From contig JAJYGU010000234.1 of the NCBI GenBank assembly GCA_021784975.1, positions 1 through 11,366 of the forward strand: a DNA stretch of 11,366 nt. The letters are read 5' to 3'. The notes under the pieces are model-generated. The model made no database searches and had not been told where the DNA came from. It saw only the letters and a program-made list of their open reading frames with translations. Shown here one piece after another: positions 1-6,408 of this stretch (positions are counted from its first letter, which is position 1; the number at the start of each line of letters is the position of its first letter). This DNA comes from Planctomycetota bacterium. Lineage in GTDB: Bacteria > Planctomycetota > Planctomycetia > Pirellulales > Thermoguttaceae. A program made the translations under genes and the position numbers.

Positions 1-95
1 GAGACCAGCCGGACGAAATTGGCCGAGTCCTGGTGGTCCAGATACTGCTCGTAGAAGACCAGCAGCAACGGGCATCGCGGGGATTTCTGGCTCAC
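1..95 (-). CDS. N-terminal fragment of an unidentified protein running off the left edge
   Basis: On the minus strand a GTG at 95-93 opens a frame that stays open to the window edge, giving 31 residues that start (M)SQKSPRCPLLLVFYEQYLD. An SD-like GGGAG (108-104) lies 8 nt before the GTG, which is why I accept it as a start. The residue mix is protein-like: a charged start, a Leu-rich stretch, then an amphipathic FYEQYLDHQDSANFV segment. From memory it resembles the N-terminus of planctomycete proteins that combine HEAT and TPR repeats, but 31 residues cannot prove this. It is divergent from the STN-domain gene that starts at 441. The call as coding is moderately supported and the family is a guess. 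Confidence 0.5.
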   Translation of the reverse strand, partial: MSQKSPRCPLLLVFYEQYLDHQDSANFVRLV

Positions 96-127
96 GGCGA
101 CGACTCCCAACGGGCGGGCAACCGCCG

Positions 128-146
128 AAGCGGCGTCTCGCCGCTT
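128..146. repeat. Perfect palindrome AAGCGGCG-N3-CGCCGCTT
   Basis: The 8-nt arms are exact reverse complements around the loop TCT. The same arms with a different loop (GGA) occur at 10740-10758, and the 14-mer at 127-140 recurs at 10686-10699. I infer a short dispersed genomic repeat. No protein reading is implied. Confidence 0.65.
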
Positions 147-173
147 GGTACGGGCAACCGGTTCCCATCACGC

Positions 174-260
174 CCCAGCAACGCGGCAAGATGCCAAGTC
201 CACAGGGACGCCCAGCAGCGCGGCAAGAGGCCGCGTCTACGGGACGCCGCGTCTATGGGA
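174..260. repeat. Diverged short direct repeats
   Basis: The 22-mer at 174-195 matches 211-232 at 20 of 22 positions. Immediately after, 231-244 (CCGCGTCTACGGGA) is repeated at 247-260 with one mismatch (13 of 14). The repeats look like decayed copies of short GC-rich units. They are too few and too irregular for a CRISPR array. Confidence 0.6.
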
Positions 261-340
261 TGTGGGCGGTTATACTGTTCGATTGTAATCAGAACACGCT
301 ACAAACGCCACAAGCAACCCTCCTGCGCCCAGGGACGCCC

Positions 341-415
341 GGGATCGGCACCGTTTTCGTCGCCGGCGGCTCTACCCCGCGGTCTGTTGAAGGCGGCCAA
401 AACGGAGTCAGTCCC
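341..415. repeat. Diverged REP-like inverted repeat
   Basis: The arms at 341-364 and 392-415 match as reverse complements at about 18 of 24 positions around a 27-nt loop that contains CCGCGG. The outer end reads AGTCAGTCCC and the inner arm CCGTTTTCGTCGCC. The layout (arms of about 24 nt, an inner palindrome, a GTCCC end, a T-run in each arm) resembles the better-preserved element at 4647-4716. I infer, with limited certainty, that the two are related. Confidence 0.4.
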
Positions 416-427
416 CGGCTGGCGGGC

Positions 428-433
428 TATAAT
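428..433 (+). promoter_or_regulatory. Candidate -10 box TATAAT placed for a leaderless transcript
   Basis: A consensus TATAAT ends 7 nt before the ATG at 441, so a start of transcription at the usual distance would fall on or next to the initiator codon. No good -35 hexamer is found 15-19 nt upstream, and there is no SD at a usable distance (the only G-run, 435-439, almost touches the ATG). The promoter call is tentative. Confidence 0.4.
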
Positions 434-440
434 TGGGGGT

Positions 441-1610
441 ATGAGCTTGTTCCATGAGTCAATCCGGCACGCCGTTACGCAGTCCGCTATGGCGGCCGTC
501 ACCATGCTTTTGGGTTTGGGCCTGGCCAGCCAAGCTGTGGCGGGCAGCCCGTGGCTCACCGGGGCTGCTTTGCAGCAGCAATTGGCCAAGCAGATCAATG
601 TCACCTGGTCCGAGAACCGGTTGCGGCGGGCATTGGAGGGACTGTCGCGGACGCAAGAGGTGGCCGTGGTGCTCGATCGCCGCGTCGATCCCGGCCAACG
701 GATCGACCTGTCGCTCACGGATACCCCGATCGAGACGGTCTTCCAGACGATTGCCCAACACTGCCGCTTGGGGGTGGCGCGACTTGGTCCGGTGGTTTAC
801 CTCGGTCCGCCGGAGGCTGCCTTGCGGCTGGACGTGCTGCTGGCCAGATGCGAAGAAATGGTGCGGCACCTGCCGCCGGCGGCTGCCCGCAAGTTTCGGC
901 AGGCGAACCGAATGGCCTGGCCGGAGTTGGCCGAGCCGCGGAAGCTGCTGGCGGAGTTGGCCCGGGAAAATGGCCTGGAAATCGAGGGATTGGAGCGGGT
1001 GCCCTATGATCTTTGGCCGGCGGCCGACCTGCCGCCCATGCCGCTGGTGGAGCGGCTGACGCTGATTGCCGTCCAGTTCGATCTGACCTTTGAGGTCGAC
1101 GCCGACGGGCGCCGCCTGACGCTCCAACCGATCGCCGACATTGCCTGCGATCAGCGCCGCTTCACGTTAAGGTCAATTCCCCAGGATTTCAGCGATGCAA
1201 GCGGGACGGCGGCCCGGCCGGCACCCTTAATACCACTGGTGTCAAGGGCAGCGGGATCGAGAACGGTGTCCTCCAGGCCAGCCTGGGAGGCATCGTTAAG
1301 ACGGGTATCGAAATCCGCCTCGACAACGCCCCACGAGACCCCCGCTGAAGTCGGCCAGGTGCGAATTGACCGGCTGGTGGTCCAGGAAAAACTTCTCGGG
1401 CCAGTTCTTCGTCAGTTGGCCGAACGGCTGAACCTGGAGATGCACATCGACCGCCAGGCCATTGCGGATGCCGGAATTTCCTTGGACCAGCGCGTGTCGG
1501 CCAAGGTCGAGAATGGCACGGTGGACGACGTCTTTCGGGCCTTGTTGAAGTCGACCGGTTTGACATTTCGCCGGAGCGACCGGGTGGTCGAGATTCGGCC
1601 GGCGAAGTGA
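441..1610 (+). CDS. Secreted protein with secretin/TonB short N-terminal (STN)-like repeats
   Basis: This is a 389-aa exported protein of unknown function. Residues 1-34 form a signal peptide: a short polar start, a hydrophobic core at about 16-30, and an AxA site (AVA at 32-34, cleavage before GSPW). Residues about 52-122 read as an STN-like domain (LRRALEGLS, then IDLSLTDTPIETVFQTIA). A second weaker copy lies at about 170-230, and a third at about 306-387 (PVLRQLAERLNLEMHIDR, then RVSAKVENGTVDDVFRALL, ending VVEIRP). STN domains occur in secretins and TonB-dependent receptors, but no barrel is present here. Residues about 245-303 are rich in S, R, T and P and use many rare codons, which suggests a frame disturbance. 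ATG 441 is chosen because the signal peptide begins there; the frame is open back to 33, but the extension reads as repeats. It converges on the gene ending at 1613 with a 2-nt gap. Confidence 0.75.
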   Translation: MSLFHESIRHAVTQSAMAAVTMLLGLGLASQAVAGSPWLTGAALQQQLAKQINVTWSENRLRRALEGLSRTQEVAVVLDRRVDPGQRIDLSLTDTPIETVFQTIAQHCRLGVARLGPVVYLGPPEAALRLDVLLARCEEMVRHLPPAAARKFRQANRMAWPELAEPRKLLAELARENGLEIEGLERVPYDLWPAADLPPMPLVERLTLIAVQFDLTFEVDADGRRLTLQPIADIACDQRRFTLRSIPQDFSDASGTAARPAPLIPLVSRAAGSRTVSSRPAWEASLRRVSKSASTTPHETPAEVGQVRIDRLVVQEKLLGPVLRQLAERLNLEMHIDRQAIADAGISLDQRVSAKVENGTVDDVFRALLKSTGLTFRRSDRVVEIRPAK

Positions 1611-1612
1611 AA

Positions 1613-1915
1613 TCAGGCCAATACTTGGCCCATCTCTTGCCGAATGCGGTCTTCGATCACCTTCTTGAAGAGCATGGCCGCCAAGGGGAGGCTGGCCGCC
1701 AGCGTAACCTTGGCCGGCTCGACGGCCAGAGTGCCGGCGATCTTCATCCCCATGGTGTGGAAGTCGAACGAGAAATTGTGGCCGTTCCACTGGTGCGTCA
1801 GGTCGCTGATCTGCGTCTGATACCTCTCGCATACCGCGTTGAAACGGTCCTTCAGCCGGCGGGCGGCTTCTTCTTGGCCGAGTTGATGGGGCAGTTCGAG
1901 GGAAAGTTGGGGCAT
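1613..1915 (-). CDS. Polyhydroxyalkanoic acid system family protein (PHA_gran_rgn type)
   Basis: This complete 100-aa protein matches, as I recall it, the small family named after polyhydroxyalkanoate granule regions. It begins MPQLSLELPHQLGQEEAARR, continues with a helical LKDRFNAVCERY, has the strands WNGHNFSFDF and MKIAGTLAVEP, and ends with the amphipathic helix LPLAAMLFKKVIEDRIRQEM. The family is not an enzyme, and its molecular role is poorly known; the name comes from gene neighbourhoods. There is no PHA synthase in this window, so a role in polyester granules is not supported here. It is the last gene of the minus-strand block, 50 nt after the TIM-barrel gene. Its start has no SD; instead the leader is made of pyrimidine-rich heptanucleotide units that run into GCCTCCCCATG. 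Family call good, function uncertain. Confidence 0.8.
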   Translation of the reverse strand: MPQLSLELPHQLGQEEAARRLKDRFNAVCERYQTQISDLTHQWNGHNFSFDFHTMGMKIAGTLAVEPAKVTLAASLPLAAMLFKKVIEDRIRQEMGQVLA

Positions 1916-1925
1916 GGGGAGGCAA

Positions 1926-1946
1926 GGGATTAGGGACTAGGGATTA
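1926..1946 (-). repeat. Three heptanucleotide repeats in the leader of the PHA-family gene
   Basis: Forward-strand units GGGATTA, GGGACTA and GGGATTA lie in perfect 7-nt register. Read on the minus strand they are TAATCCC, TAGTCCC and TAATCCC, followed by TTGCCTCCCC and the ATG at 1915. They fill most of the 50-nt gap after the TIM-barrel gene, where an SD would be expected. Confidence 0.7.
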
Positions 1947-1965
1947 GATTCTGATGGTTGGCTGG

Positions 1966-2808
1966 TTAGCCGATCTTGGCTTTCAGGTCGTTCAACAGGC
2001 GGAGGCCGCGGCCGATCTCTTCTTTTTGGCGCTCCGGTTCCTGCGGAATTTCGCGTTCGATGGTCAACGGGCCAGTGTAGCCGATTTCCTTGAGGGTCCG
2101 TAAGAAGTCCTCCATGCCCACGTCGCCTTCGCCCAAGGGCACCTCGCGGCCCCACTCTTTGCCGGGGCGGGCGGCCCACTTGGCGTCCTTGCAATGGACG
2201 CTGCGGACATAGCGGCCCACCTTGCGAAGGGCCTCAATCGGCTCGCCGGAGCCGTAGAGGATCATGTTGGCCGGGTCGAAATTGACAAACAGGTTGTCGC
2301 GACCGACTTCGTGGAGGAAATCGAGCAGCGTGTCGGCCGACTCCTGGCCGGTCTCCAGGTGCAGGTTCTGGCCGTTGCTCTTGCAATGGTCGCAAAGCTG
2401 GCGGGCAACGCGCACCACGGCGGCATGCAAGGGATCGGCATGGTCGTGGGGCACGAAGCCGATGTGCAGCCCGACGGCGCTGACGCCCAACAGCCTGGCA
2501 AAATCGGAGATTTCCTGCATCTCTTTGAGCCGCGCCGCCCGAGTGGCCGGCGGCACGAGCCCGACGGTCTCGACCACGGTGGGAATGTCGGCGTAGCTTT
2601 CTCCCTCGAAGCCGCCGAACACCACGCTGATGCGGATTCCCAACTTTTCCAGTTGTTCCAAGAAGCGTTCGGCCTGCGGCTTGGTGCGGGTGTGCTGGTG
2701 CGGGGCGTGGAGCTGAATGGTGGGAACACCCAGATCGTGGGCCACCTCCAGCCTGACGCCCAGACCGGCGTCAATGCTGGCGAAGACACCCAGAGGCCAT
2801 TGGTCCAT
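1966..2808 (-). CDS. Sugar phosphate isomerase/epimerase-like TIM-barrel protein
   Basis: This 280-aa protein belongs to the xylose-isomerase-like/AP-endonuclease-2 TIM-barrel superfamily, whose members isomerise or epimerise sugars and related compounds using a divalent metal. The N-terminus (WPLGVFASIDAGLGVRLEVA) is strand 1 plus helix 1. Likely metal or catalytic residues on strand ends are E152 (LHLETGQE), D178 (VNFDPAN), H205 (VHCKDAKW) and E251 (LTIEREI). No signal peptide is seen, so it should be cytoplasmic. The start is ATG 2808, because AAGGAGA (2823-2817) sits 8 nt before it; an in-frame ATG at 2850 has no SD and would add 14 polar residues atypical of the family. It lies 73 nt downstream of the second Gfo/Idh/MocA gene, an association common in sugar and inositol catabolism. 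The substrate cannot be read from the sequence. Confidence 0.85.
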   Translation of the reverse strand: MDQWPLGVFASIDAGLGVRLEVAHDLGVPTIQLHAPHQHTRTKPQAERFLEQLEKLGIRISVVFGGFEGESYADIPTVVETVGLVPPATRAARLKEMQEISDFARLLGVSAVGLHIGFVPHDHADPLHAAVVRVARQLCDHCKSNGQNLHLETGQESADTLLDFLHEVGRDNLFVNFDPANMILYGSGEPIEALRKVGRYVRSVHCKDAKWAARPGKEWGREVPLGEGDVGMEDFLRTLKEIGYTGPLTIEREIPQEPERQKEEIGRGLRLLNDLKAKIG

Positions 2809-2816
2809 CGCACAGG

Positions 2817-2823
2817 TCTCCTT
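2817..2823 (-). promoter_or_regulatory. Shine-Dalgarno AAGGAGA that decides the TIM-barrel gene start
   Basis: Read on the minus strand, AAGGAGA stands 8 nt before ATG 2808. It favours that codon over the upstream in-frame ATG at 2850, which is preceded only by a CTGC-rich tetranucleotide stretch. Confidence 0.7.
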
Positions 2824-2881
2824 GTCCGGAGGATTGTCTCCGCCATGCATGCAGGCAGGCAGGATGCCCGGACCACGAGTT

Positions 2882-4615
2882 CTATTTGTAGCGCCCCAGA
2901 TCAGGTTTCATGCCCTCCGGCGTCTCGTCGCTGTCGATGTCAAACCAGGCCTCTTGGAACTCGATCCGGCGGCCTTGCCGGGCGGCCATGTTGGCGGTCA
3001 AGGCGATCACCGCGTCGGCCACGGCCATCTTGGGGTGGCACCTGGGCAGGTTTTCGGGGGCCGGATTGCGAATACACCAGGCCCAATGCTCCAGCTCTTC
3101 GGTGTAGCCGCGGTCGGCCGGCAAAGCGCCGAGGGTGCCGATGGCCGCCGATTCGGGGTCGCCGTGCTCGTCCACCCGCAACATGGGCGGGGCATCCTTC
3201 GTCTTGCCGGAGACGATCTTGATCTTGCTGCCGGTTTCGTGGGTCCTGTAGAGCATGGCGTCCTTCTCGGTCTCCAGCAGCAGCGTGCCCGCGGTGCCGA
3301 GGACCGTCTCGCCGTAGCCGCCGGTCCCGTTGCCGTTGATCGAGGCATATTGCACGCCGATTTTGCGCTGTGCGGCGTAGGGATCTTTCGGATCGTAGCC
3401 CGGCGCCGGAAACTCAAAGATGCAATACACGTGGTCTTCGCAGTCGCGGTCGGCCGGAAAGAGGGGCCGATTGGCGGCGGCCGCCACGCTGATGGGGTGC
3501 TGCTTCTGGCCGCCGTGGACCGCGGCGATGAAGATACTGGCGGCATCGAGCTGATGGCTCCCCAATTCGGCCATCAAGCCGCCCCCGGTACGTTCCCACA
3601 GCCGCCAGCGAATCAACTCCTCGATGGCCGGCCGCTGATAGATCACCTTGCCGGAGCCATCCTTGAGCTGGCGGTCCTCATAGCCGTATTTCTTGGCGTC
3701 GACCACGGCGTCGGCGATTTGGGCATGGACCTGGGCGATCTTCTTTTCCCAGGCCGCTGCCGACTTGCTGTTCTCCTTCTTAAGCTGCTCCAGCCTGGCT
3801 GTCCACTCGCGCAGTTCCTTGTCCAACCGCCCGGCTTGCAGATCGTCCGGCTTGACCGCCCTGGGCATGGGCTGCTGCCAGCTATCGGTGCCCGGCAGGT
3901 TGCCGCGGTGCCATTGGGCGCGGATATGGTGCAGTTTCCCGAGCACTCCCTTGCGGATCAGGTCGACCGCGTCGTCATAGAGGATGTTGTAGTGCCGCTG
4001 ATGCCCGGTGGCCAACAGAAGCTTCGTCTGCGCGGCGACTCGCCCCATCTCCTTGCATTCATGGACGCTGTGGCCCATGAGCTTCTCGGTGATCACGTGC
4101 AGGCCGGCTTTTAGGGCGGCGATGGCCACCGGGGCGTGCAGGTGCAAGGGCAGGGCGATAATCACCGCTTCGATGCCGTCGGCCTTGGCATGGGCCAGCA
4201 ATTCCGCGTAGGGGCCGTAGACCTTGACGTGCTTCTTGGCCTCGTCCTCGCTCTTCCAGCCGTGGACCTTCATCAGGCCGGGGCGGGCCTTGTGGGCGGC
4301 ATCGCTGGAATAGTCGCCGTTGAACGCCCGCCAGACGTTGTAGGGGCGGATATCGGCGATCGCCTTGACGCTGAGGTACTTGGGATTGATCGCCCCAATG
4401 AGCACGCTCCCCTCGTCACCGGTGCCGATCACACCCACGCGGACCGGCTCGGGCACCGAGGCCCCGTACTTGAAGTACAGCGGGCCCAGTCCTTTGCCGG
4501 AGGCTACGTCCTTCTTGAAGGCTTCCTTCAGAAAGTCGCGGCGGATCAGCTTGCTGCCGATGGCGGCGTGAAAATTCTCTTTGCCGATCGCTCGATCTTC
4601 GGGGCTCAGTAACAT
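2882..4615 (-). CDS. Gfo/Idh/MocA family oxidoreductase, paralogue with degenerate Tat signal
   Basis: This 577-aa NAD(P)-dependent oxidoreductase is a close paralogue of the next gene upstream (6408-4717). The Rossmann fold opens with VRVGVIGTGDEGS (glycine motif at 64-69), and the catalytic-lysine region is TEKLMGHSVHECKEM (E177, K178), the counterpart of the usual EKP motif with L in place of P. A His-containing GSHQLDAAS motif is at 352-360. Between the two domains, about residues 251-315, is a charged helical insertion (LDKELREWTARLEQLKK and onward). The N-terminus keeps a twin-arginine RRDFLK (25-30), but the following segment, EAFKKDVASGKGLG, carries charged residues where a Tat hydrophobic core should be, so export is doubtful. 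No strong SD precedes ATG 4615. It lies between a REP-like palindrome and the TIM-barrel gene. Family certain; substrate unknown. Confidence 0.88.
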   Translation of the reverse strand: MLLSPEDRAIGKENFHAAIGSKLIRRDFLKEAFKKDVASGKGLGPLYFKYGASVPEPVRVGVIGTGDEGSVLIGAINPKYLSVKAIADIRPYNVWRAFNGDYSSDAAHKARPGLMKVHGWKSEDEAKKHVKVYGPYAELLAHAKADGIEAVIIALPLHLHAPVAIAALKAGLHVITEKLMGHSVHECKEMGRVAAQTKLLLATGHQRHYNILYDDAVDLIRKGVLGKLHHIRAQWHRGNLPGTDSWQQPMPRAVKPDDLQAGRLDKELREWTARLEQLKKENSKSAAAWEKKIAQVHAQIADAVVDAKKYGYEDRQLKDGSGKVIYQRPAIEELIRWRLWERTGGGLMAELGSHQLDAASIFIAAVHGGQKQHPISVAAAANRPLFPADRDCEDHVYCIFEFPAPGYDPKDPYAAQRKIGVQYASINGNGTGGYGETVLGTAGTLLLETEKDAMLYRTHETGSKIKIVSGKTKDAPPMLRVDEHGDPESAAIGTLGALPADRGYTEELEHWAWCIRNPAPENLPRCHPKMAVADAVIALTANMAARQGRRIEFQEAWFDIDSDETPEGMKPDLGRYK

Positions 4616-4646
4616 CGGATCGCTCGCTTAACTCGGGTGCACCGAA

Positions 4647-4716
4647 GGGGCCAGTCCCATTTTTGTGGCTGGGCACCACGCCGGGCGTGGTCGCCACAAA
4701 AATCGGGACAGTCCCC
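4647..4716. repeat. REP-like imperfect palindrome between the two oxidoreductase genes
   Basis: The arms 4647-4669 and 4693-4716 are nearly exact reverse complements (both contain ATTTTTGTGGC, with GTCCC near the outer ends). The loop holds a second perfect palindrome, 4675-4691, with 8-nt arms ACCACGCC/GGCGTGGT. The right arm ends at the base before the stop codon of the upstream oxidoreductase, so the transcript would fold right after that stop. GGGACAGTCCC-type palindromes are reminiscent of REP elements mobilised by Y1-type transposases (RAYTs); no such transposase is in the window. It may also act as an mRNA stabiliser or attenuator. Confidence 0.7.
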
Positions 4717-6408
4717 TTAAGTCTGATATCGCTTGATGTCCGGGGCAATGCCCTCCGGAGTGGCGTCGTTGTCGATGTCGAACCACTCCTTCTTGAACTC
4801 GATCCGCTCGCCTTGGTGGGCAGCGATGTTGGTCGTCAGGGCGATGATGGCGTCGGCCAGGGCGACTTTGGGCGGGCAGCGGGGCTGGTTCTCGGGCGCC
4901 GGGTGGCGAATGCACCACGCCCAATGTTCCAGTTCTTCGGTGTATCCGCGGCTGACCTTGGCGGTGCCGCGCTTGGTCTTGGCGGCGGCGACCACTGCCC
5001 CGCTGGCCTGCGTGTCCAGGGTGGGCCCGCCCGCGCCGCCGGAAACCTTGACCGAACTCGGCCCCGAGGGTCCCTTCAGGATCGACAACTCCTGCTCGCG
5101 CTCCAAAATCAACGTTCCCTTGGTGCCGAAGACGATCTCGCCATAGCCCTCGAACCCGTTGCCGTTGATCGAGGCATACTGCACGCCGATCTTCTTCTGC
5201 TTGGCGAGCGGGTCTTTCGGGTCGTAGCCGGGGGCGGGGAACTCGATGATGCAATAGACGTGATCTTCCACGTCGCGGTCCGCCGGAAACAGGGGCCGAT
5301 CGGCAGCGGCCGCCACATTGAGCGGCATCTGCTTTTCGCCGCCGTGCATGGCCGAAATGAAGATGCTGGCCGCGTCGAGCTGATGGCTGCCCAACTCCGC
5401 CATCAAGCCGCCGCCGGTGCGGTCCCACAGCCGCCAACGGATCAACTCTTCGATCGCCGGGCGATCGTAGATTACCTTGCCCGCGGCATCCTTGAGCTGC
5501 CGGCTCTGGTAGCCGAACTTTTCCGCCTGGACCTTATCGGCCAGTTGGGCTTCGAGCTGCCGGACGCGAAGTCGCCAAGTGTCGATAGCCGCCCCGCGAG
5601 CAGCCGCCAGTTGCAGCCGGGCGGCCTTGAGCCGCTTCTCCAGGTCTTTGGCCAGCGGATCGTGGGGCTTGGCGGCCGGCGGCATGGGTTGCTGCCAACT
5701 GTCCTTGCCGGGCAGATTCCCCCGATACCACTGGGCGCGAATGTAGTGCAACTCGCCGAGCACGCCGCGCTGGATCGAGTCCATGGCGTTGGCGTAAAGA
5801 ATGTTGTAGTGCCGCTGGTGACCCGTAGCCAGAATCCGGTCTTGCAGACGGGCGACGCGGGCCATTTCCTTGCACTCGTGGACGCTGTGCCCCATCAGCT
5901 TTTCGGTGATGACGTGCAGGCCGGCTTTCATGGCGGCGATGGCCACCGGGGCGTGCAAGTGCAAGGGCACCGCGACAATCACTGCCTCCAGCCCGTCGGC
6001 CTTGGCATGATCGATCAGCTCCTGGTAGCCGTTGGTATAGACGTTGACGTGGCCGCGGGCTTCGTCCTCGGTCTTCCAGCCGTACTTGGCCATCAGGCCC
6101 GGACGGGCCGCCAGGGCCGCCTCGCTCGAATGATCGCCGTGGAAGGCACGCCACACGTTGTAGGGGCGGATGTCGGCGATCGAGCGGACCTCGATGAAGC
6201 TGGGCGTGATGGCGCCCATCAGCACGCTTCCCTCGTCGCCGGTGCCGATCACGCCCACCCGCAACGGCGCGCCGAGGGCCTTGTTGTAGCCGTAGTAGAA
6301 GGCGCCCAAGCCGCCGCCGGCCACCGCCGCCGCCGTCACCCCGCCGGCCAGGAAATTGCGGCGGCTGATGCCGGCCGACGCCCTATCGCTTCGCGAATTC
6401 GGAACCAT
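4717..6408 (-). CDS. Tat-exported Gfo/Idh/MocA family oxidoreductase
   Basis: This 563-aa oxidoreductase should use NAD(P), or a tightly held nicotinamide cofactor if periplasmic, to oxidise or reduce a sugar-like substrate. The N-terminus is a clear Tat signal: SRRNFLAGG (15-23) followed by an Ala/Gly-rich hydrophobic stretch to about 40. The Rossmann motif GTGDEG is at 55-60, the lysine region TEKLMGHS has E169 and K170, and GSHQLDAAS is at 340-348. Residues about 244-303 form a charged helical insertion (LEKRLKAARLQLAAA and onward) that differs in sequence from that of the paralogue. ATG 6408 is preferred: AAGG (6420-6417) lies 6 nt before it, whereas the in-frame GTG at 6417 has no SD. 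The start lies 26 nt inside the end of the DoxX gene, which suggests translational coupling. A REP-like hairpin follows the stop codon. Family certain; substrate unknown. Confidence 0.9.
   Translation of the reverse strand: MVPNSRSDRASAGISRRNFLAGGVTAAAVAGGGLGAFYYGYNKALGAPLRVGVIGTGDEGSVLMGAITPSFIEVRSIADIRPYNVWRAFHGDHSSEAALAARPGLMAKYGWKTEDEARGHVNVYTNGYQELIDHAKADGLEAVIVAVPLHLHAPVAIAAMKAGLHVITEKLMGHSVHECKEMARVARLQDRILATGHQRHYNILYANAMDSIQRGVLGELHYIRAQWYRGNLPGKDSWQQPMPPAAKPHDPLAKDLEKRLKAARLQLAAARGAAIDTWRLRVRQLEAQLADKVQAEKFGYQSRQLKDAAGKVIYDRPAIEELIRWRLWDRTGGGLMAELGSHQLDAASIFISAMHGGEKQMPLNVAAAADRPLFPADRDVEDHVYCIIEFPAPGYDPKDPLAKQKKIGVQYASINGNGFEGYGEIVFGTKGTLILEREQELSILKGPSGPSSVKVSGGAGGPTLDTQASGAVVAAAKTKRGTAKVSRGYTEELEHWAWCIRHPAPENQPRCPPKVALADAIIALTTNIAAHQGERIEFKKEWFDIDNDATPEGIAPDIKRYQT

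Larger units (their letters stand above)
96..440. other. Repeat-rich divergent intergenic region
   Basis: This 345-nt gap separates the minus-strand gene starting at 95 from the plus-strand gene starting at 441. I find no convincing gene in it. It holds a perfect hairpin at 128-146, two diverged direct repeats at 174-232 and 231-260, a diverged REP-like inverted repeat at 341-415 and a TATAAT box at 428-433. A weaker TATACT (271-276, plus strand) overlaps a TATAAC (274-269, minus strand), but neither has a good -35 partner. Confidence 0.6.

Noticed and set aside
33..440. N-terminal extension of the STN protein (frame open from 33)
   Set aside because: The added 136 residues are Arg/Ser/Gly-rich, run through direct repeats and the REP-like repeat, and would bury the signal peptide in the middle. 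ATG 441 begins a proper signal peptide.
2809..2850. ATG 2850 as the start of the TIM-barrel protein
   Set aside because: No SD precedes it, and the stretch contains the SD that serves ATG 2808.
2194..3222. 342-codon plus-strand frame across the TIM-barrel gene and the end of the oxidoreductase gene
   Set aside because: It spans two real genes and the gap between them in antisense, and its C-terminal part is arginine/proline text typical of an out-of-frame reading.
2717..4114. 465-codon plus-strand frame opposite the second oxidoreductase
   Set aside because: Antisense shadow of a clear Gfo/Idh/MocA gene, rich in V, G, R and Q, with no domain motifs.
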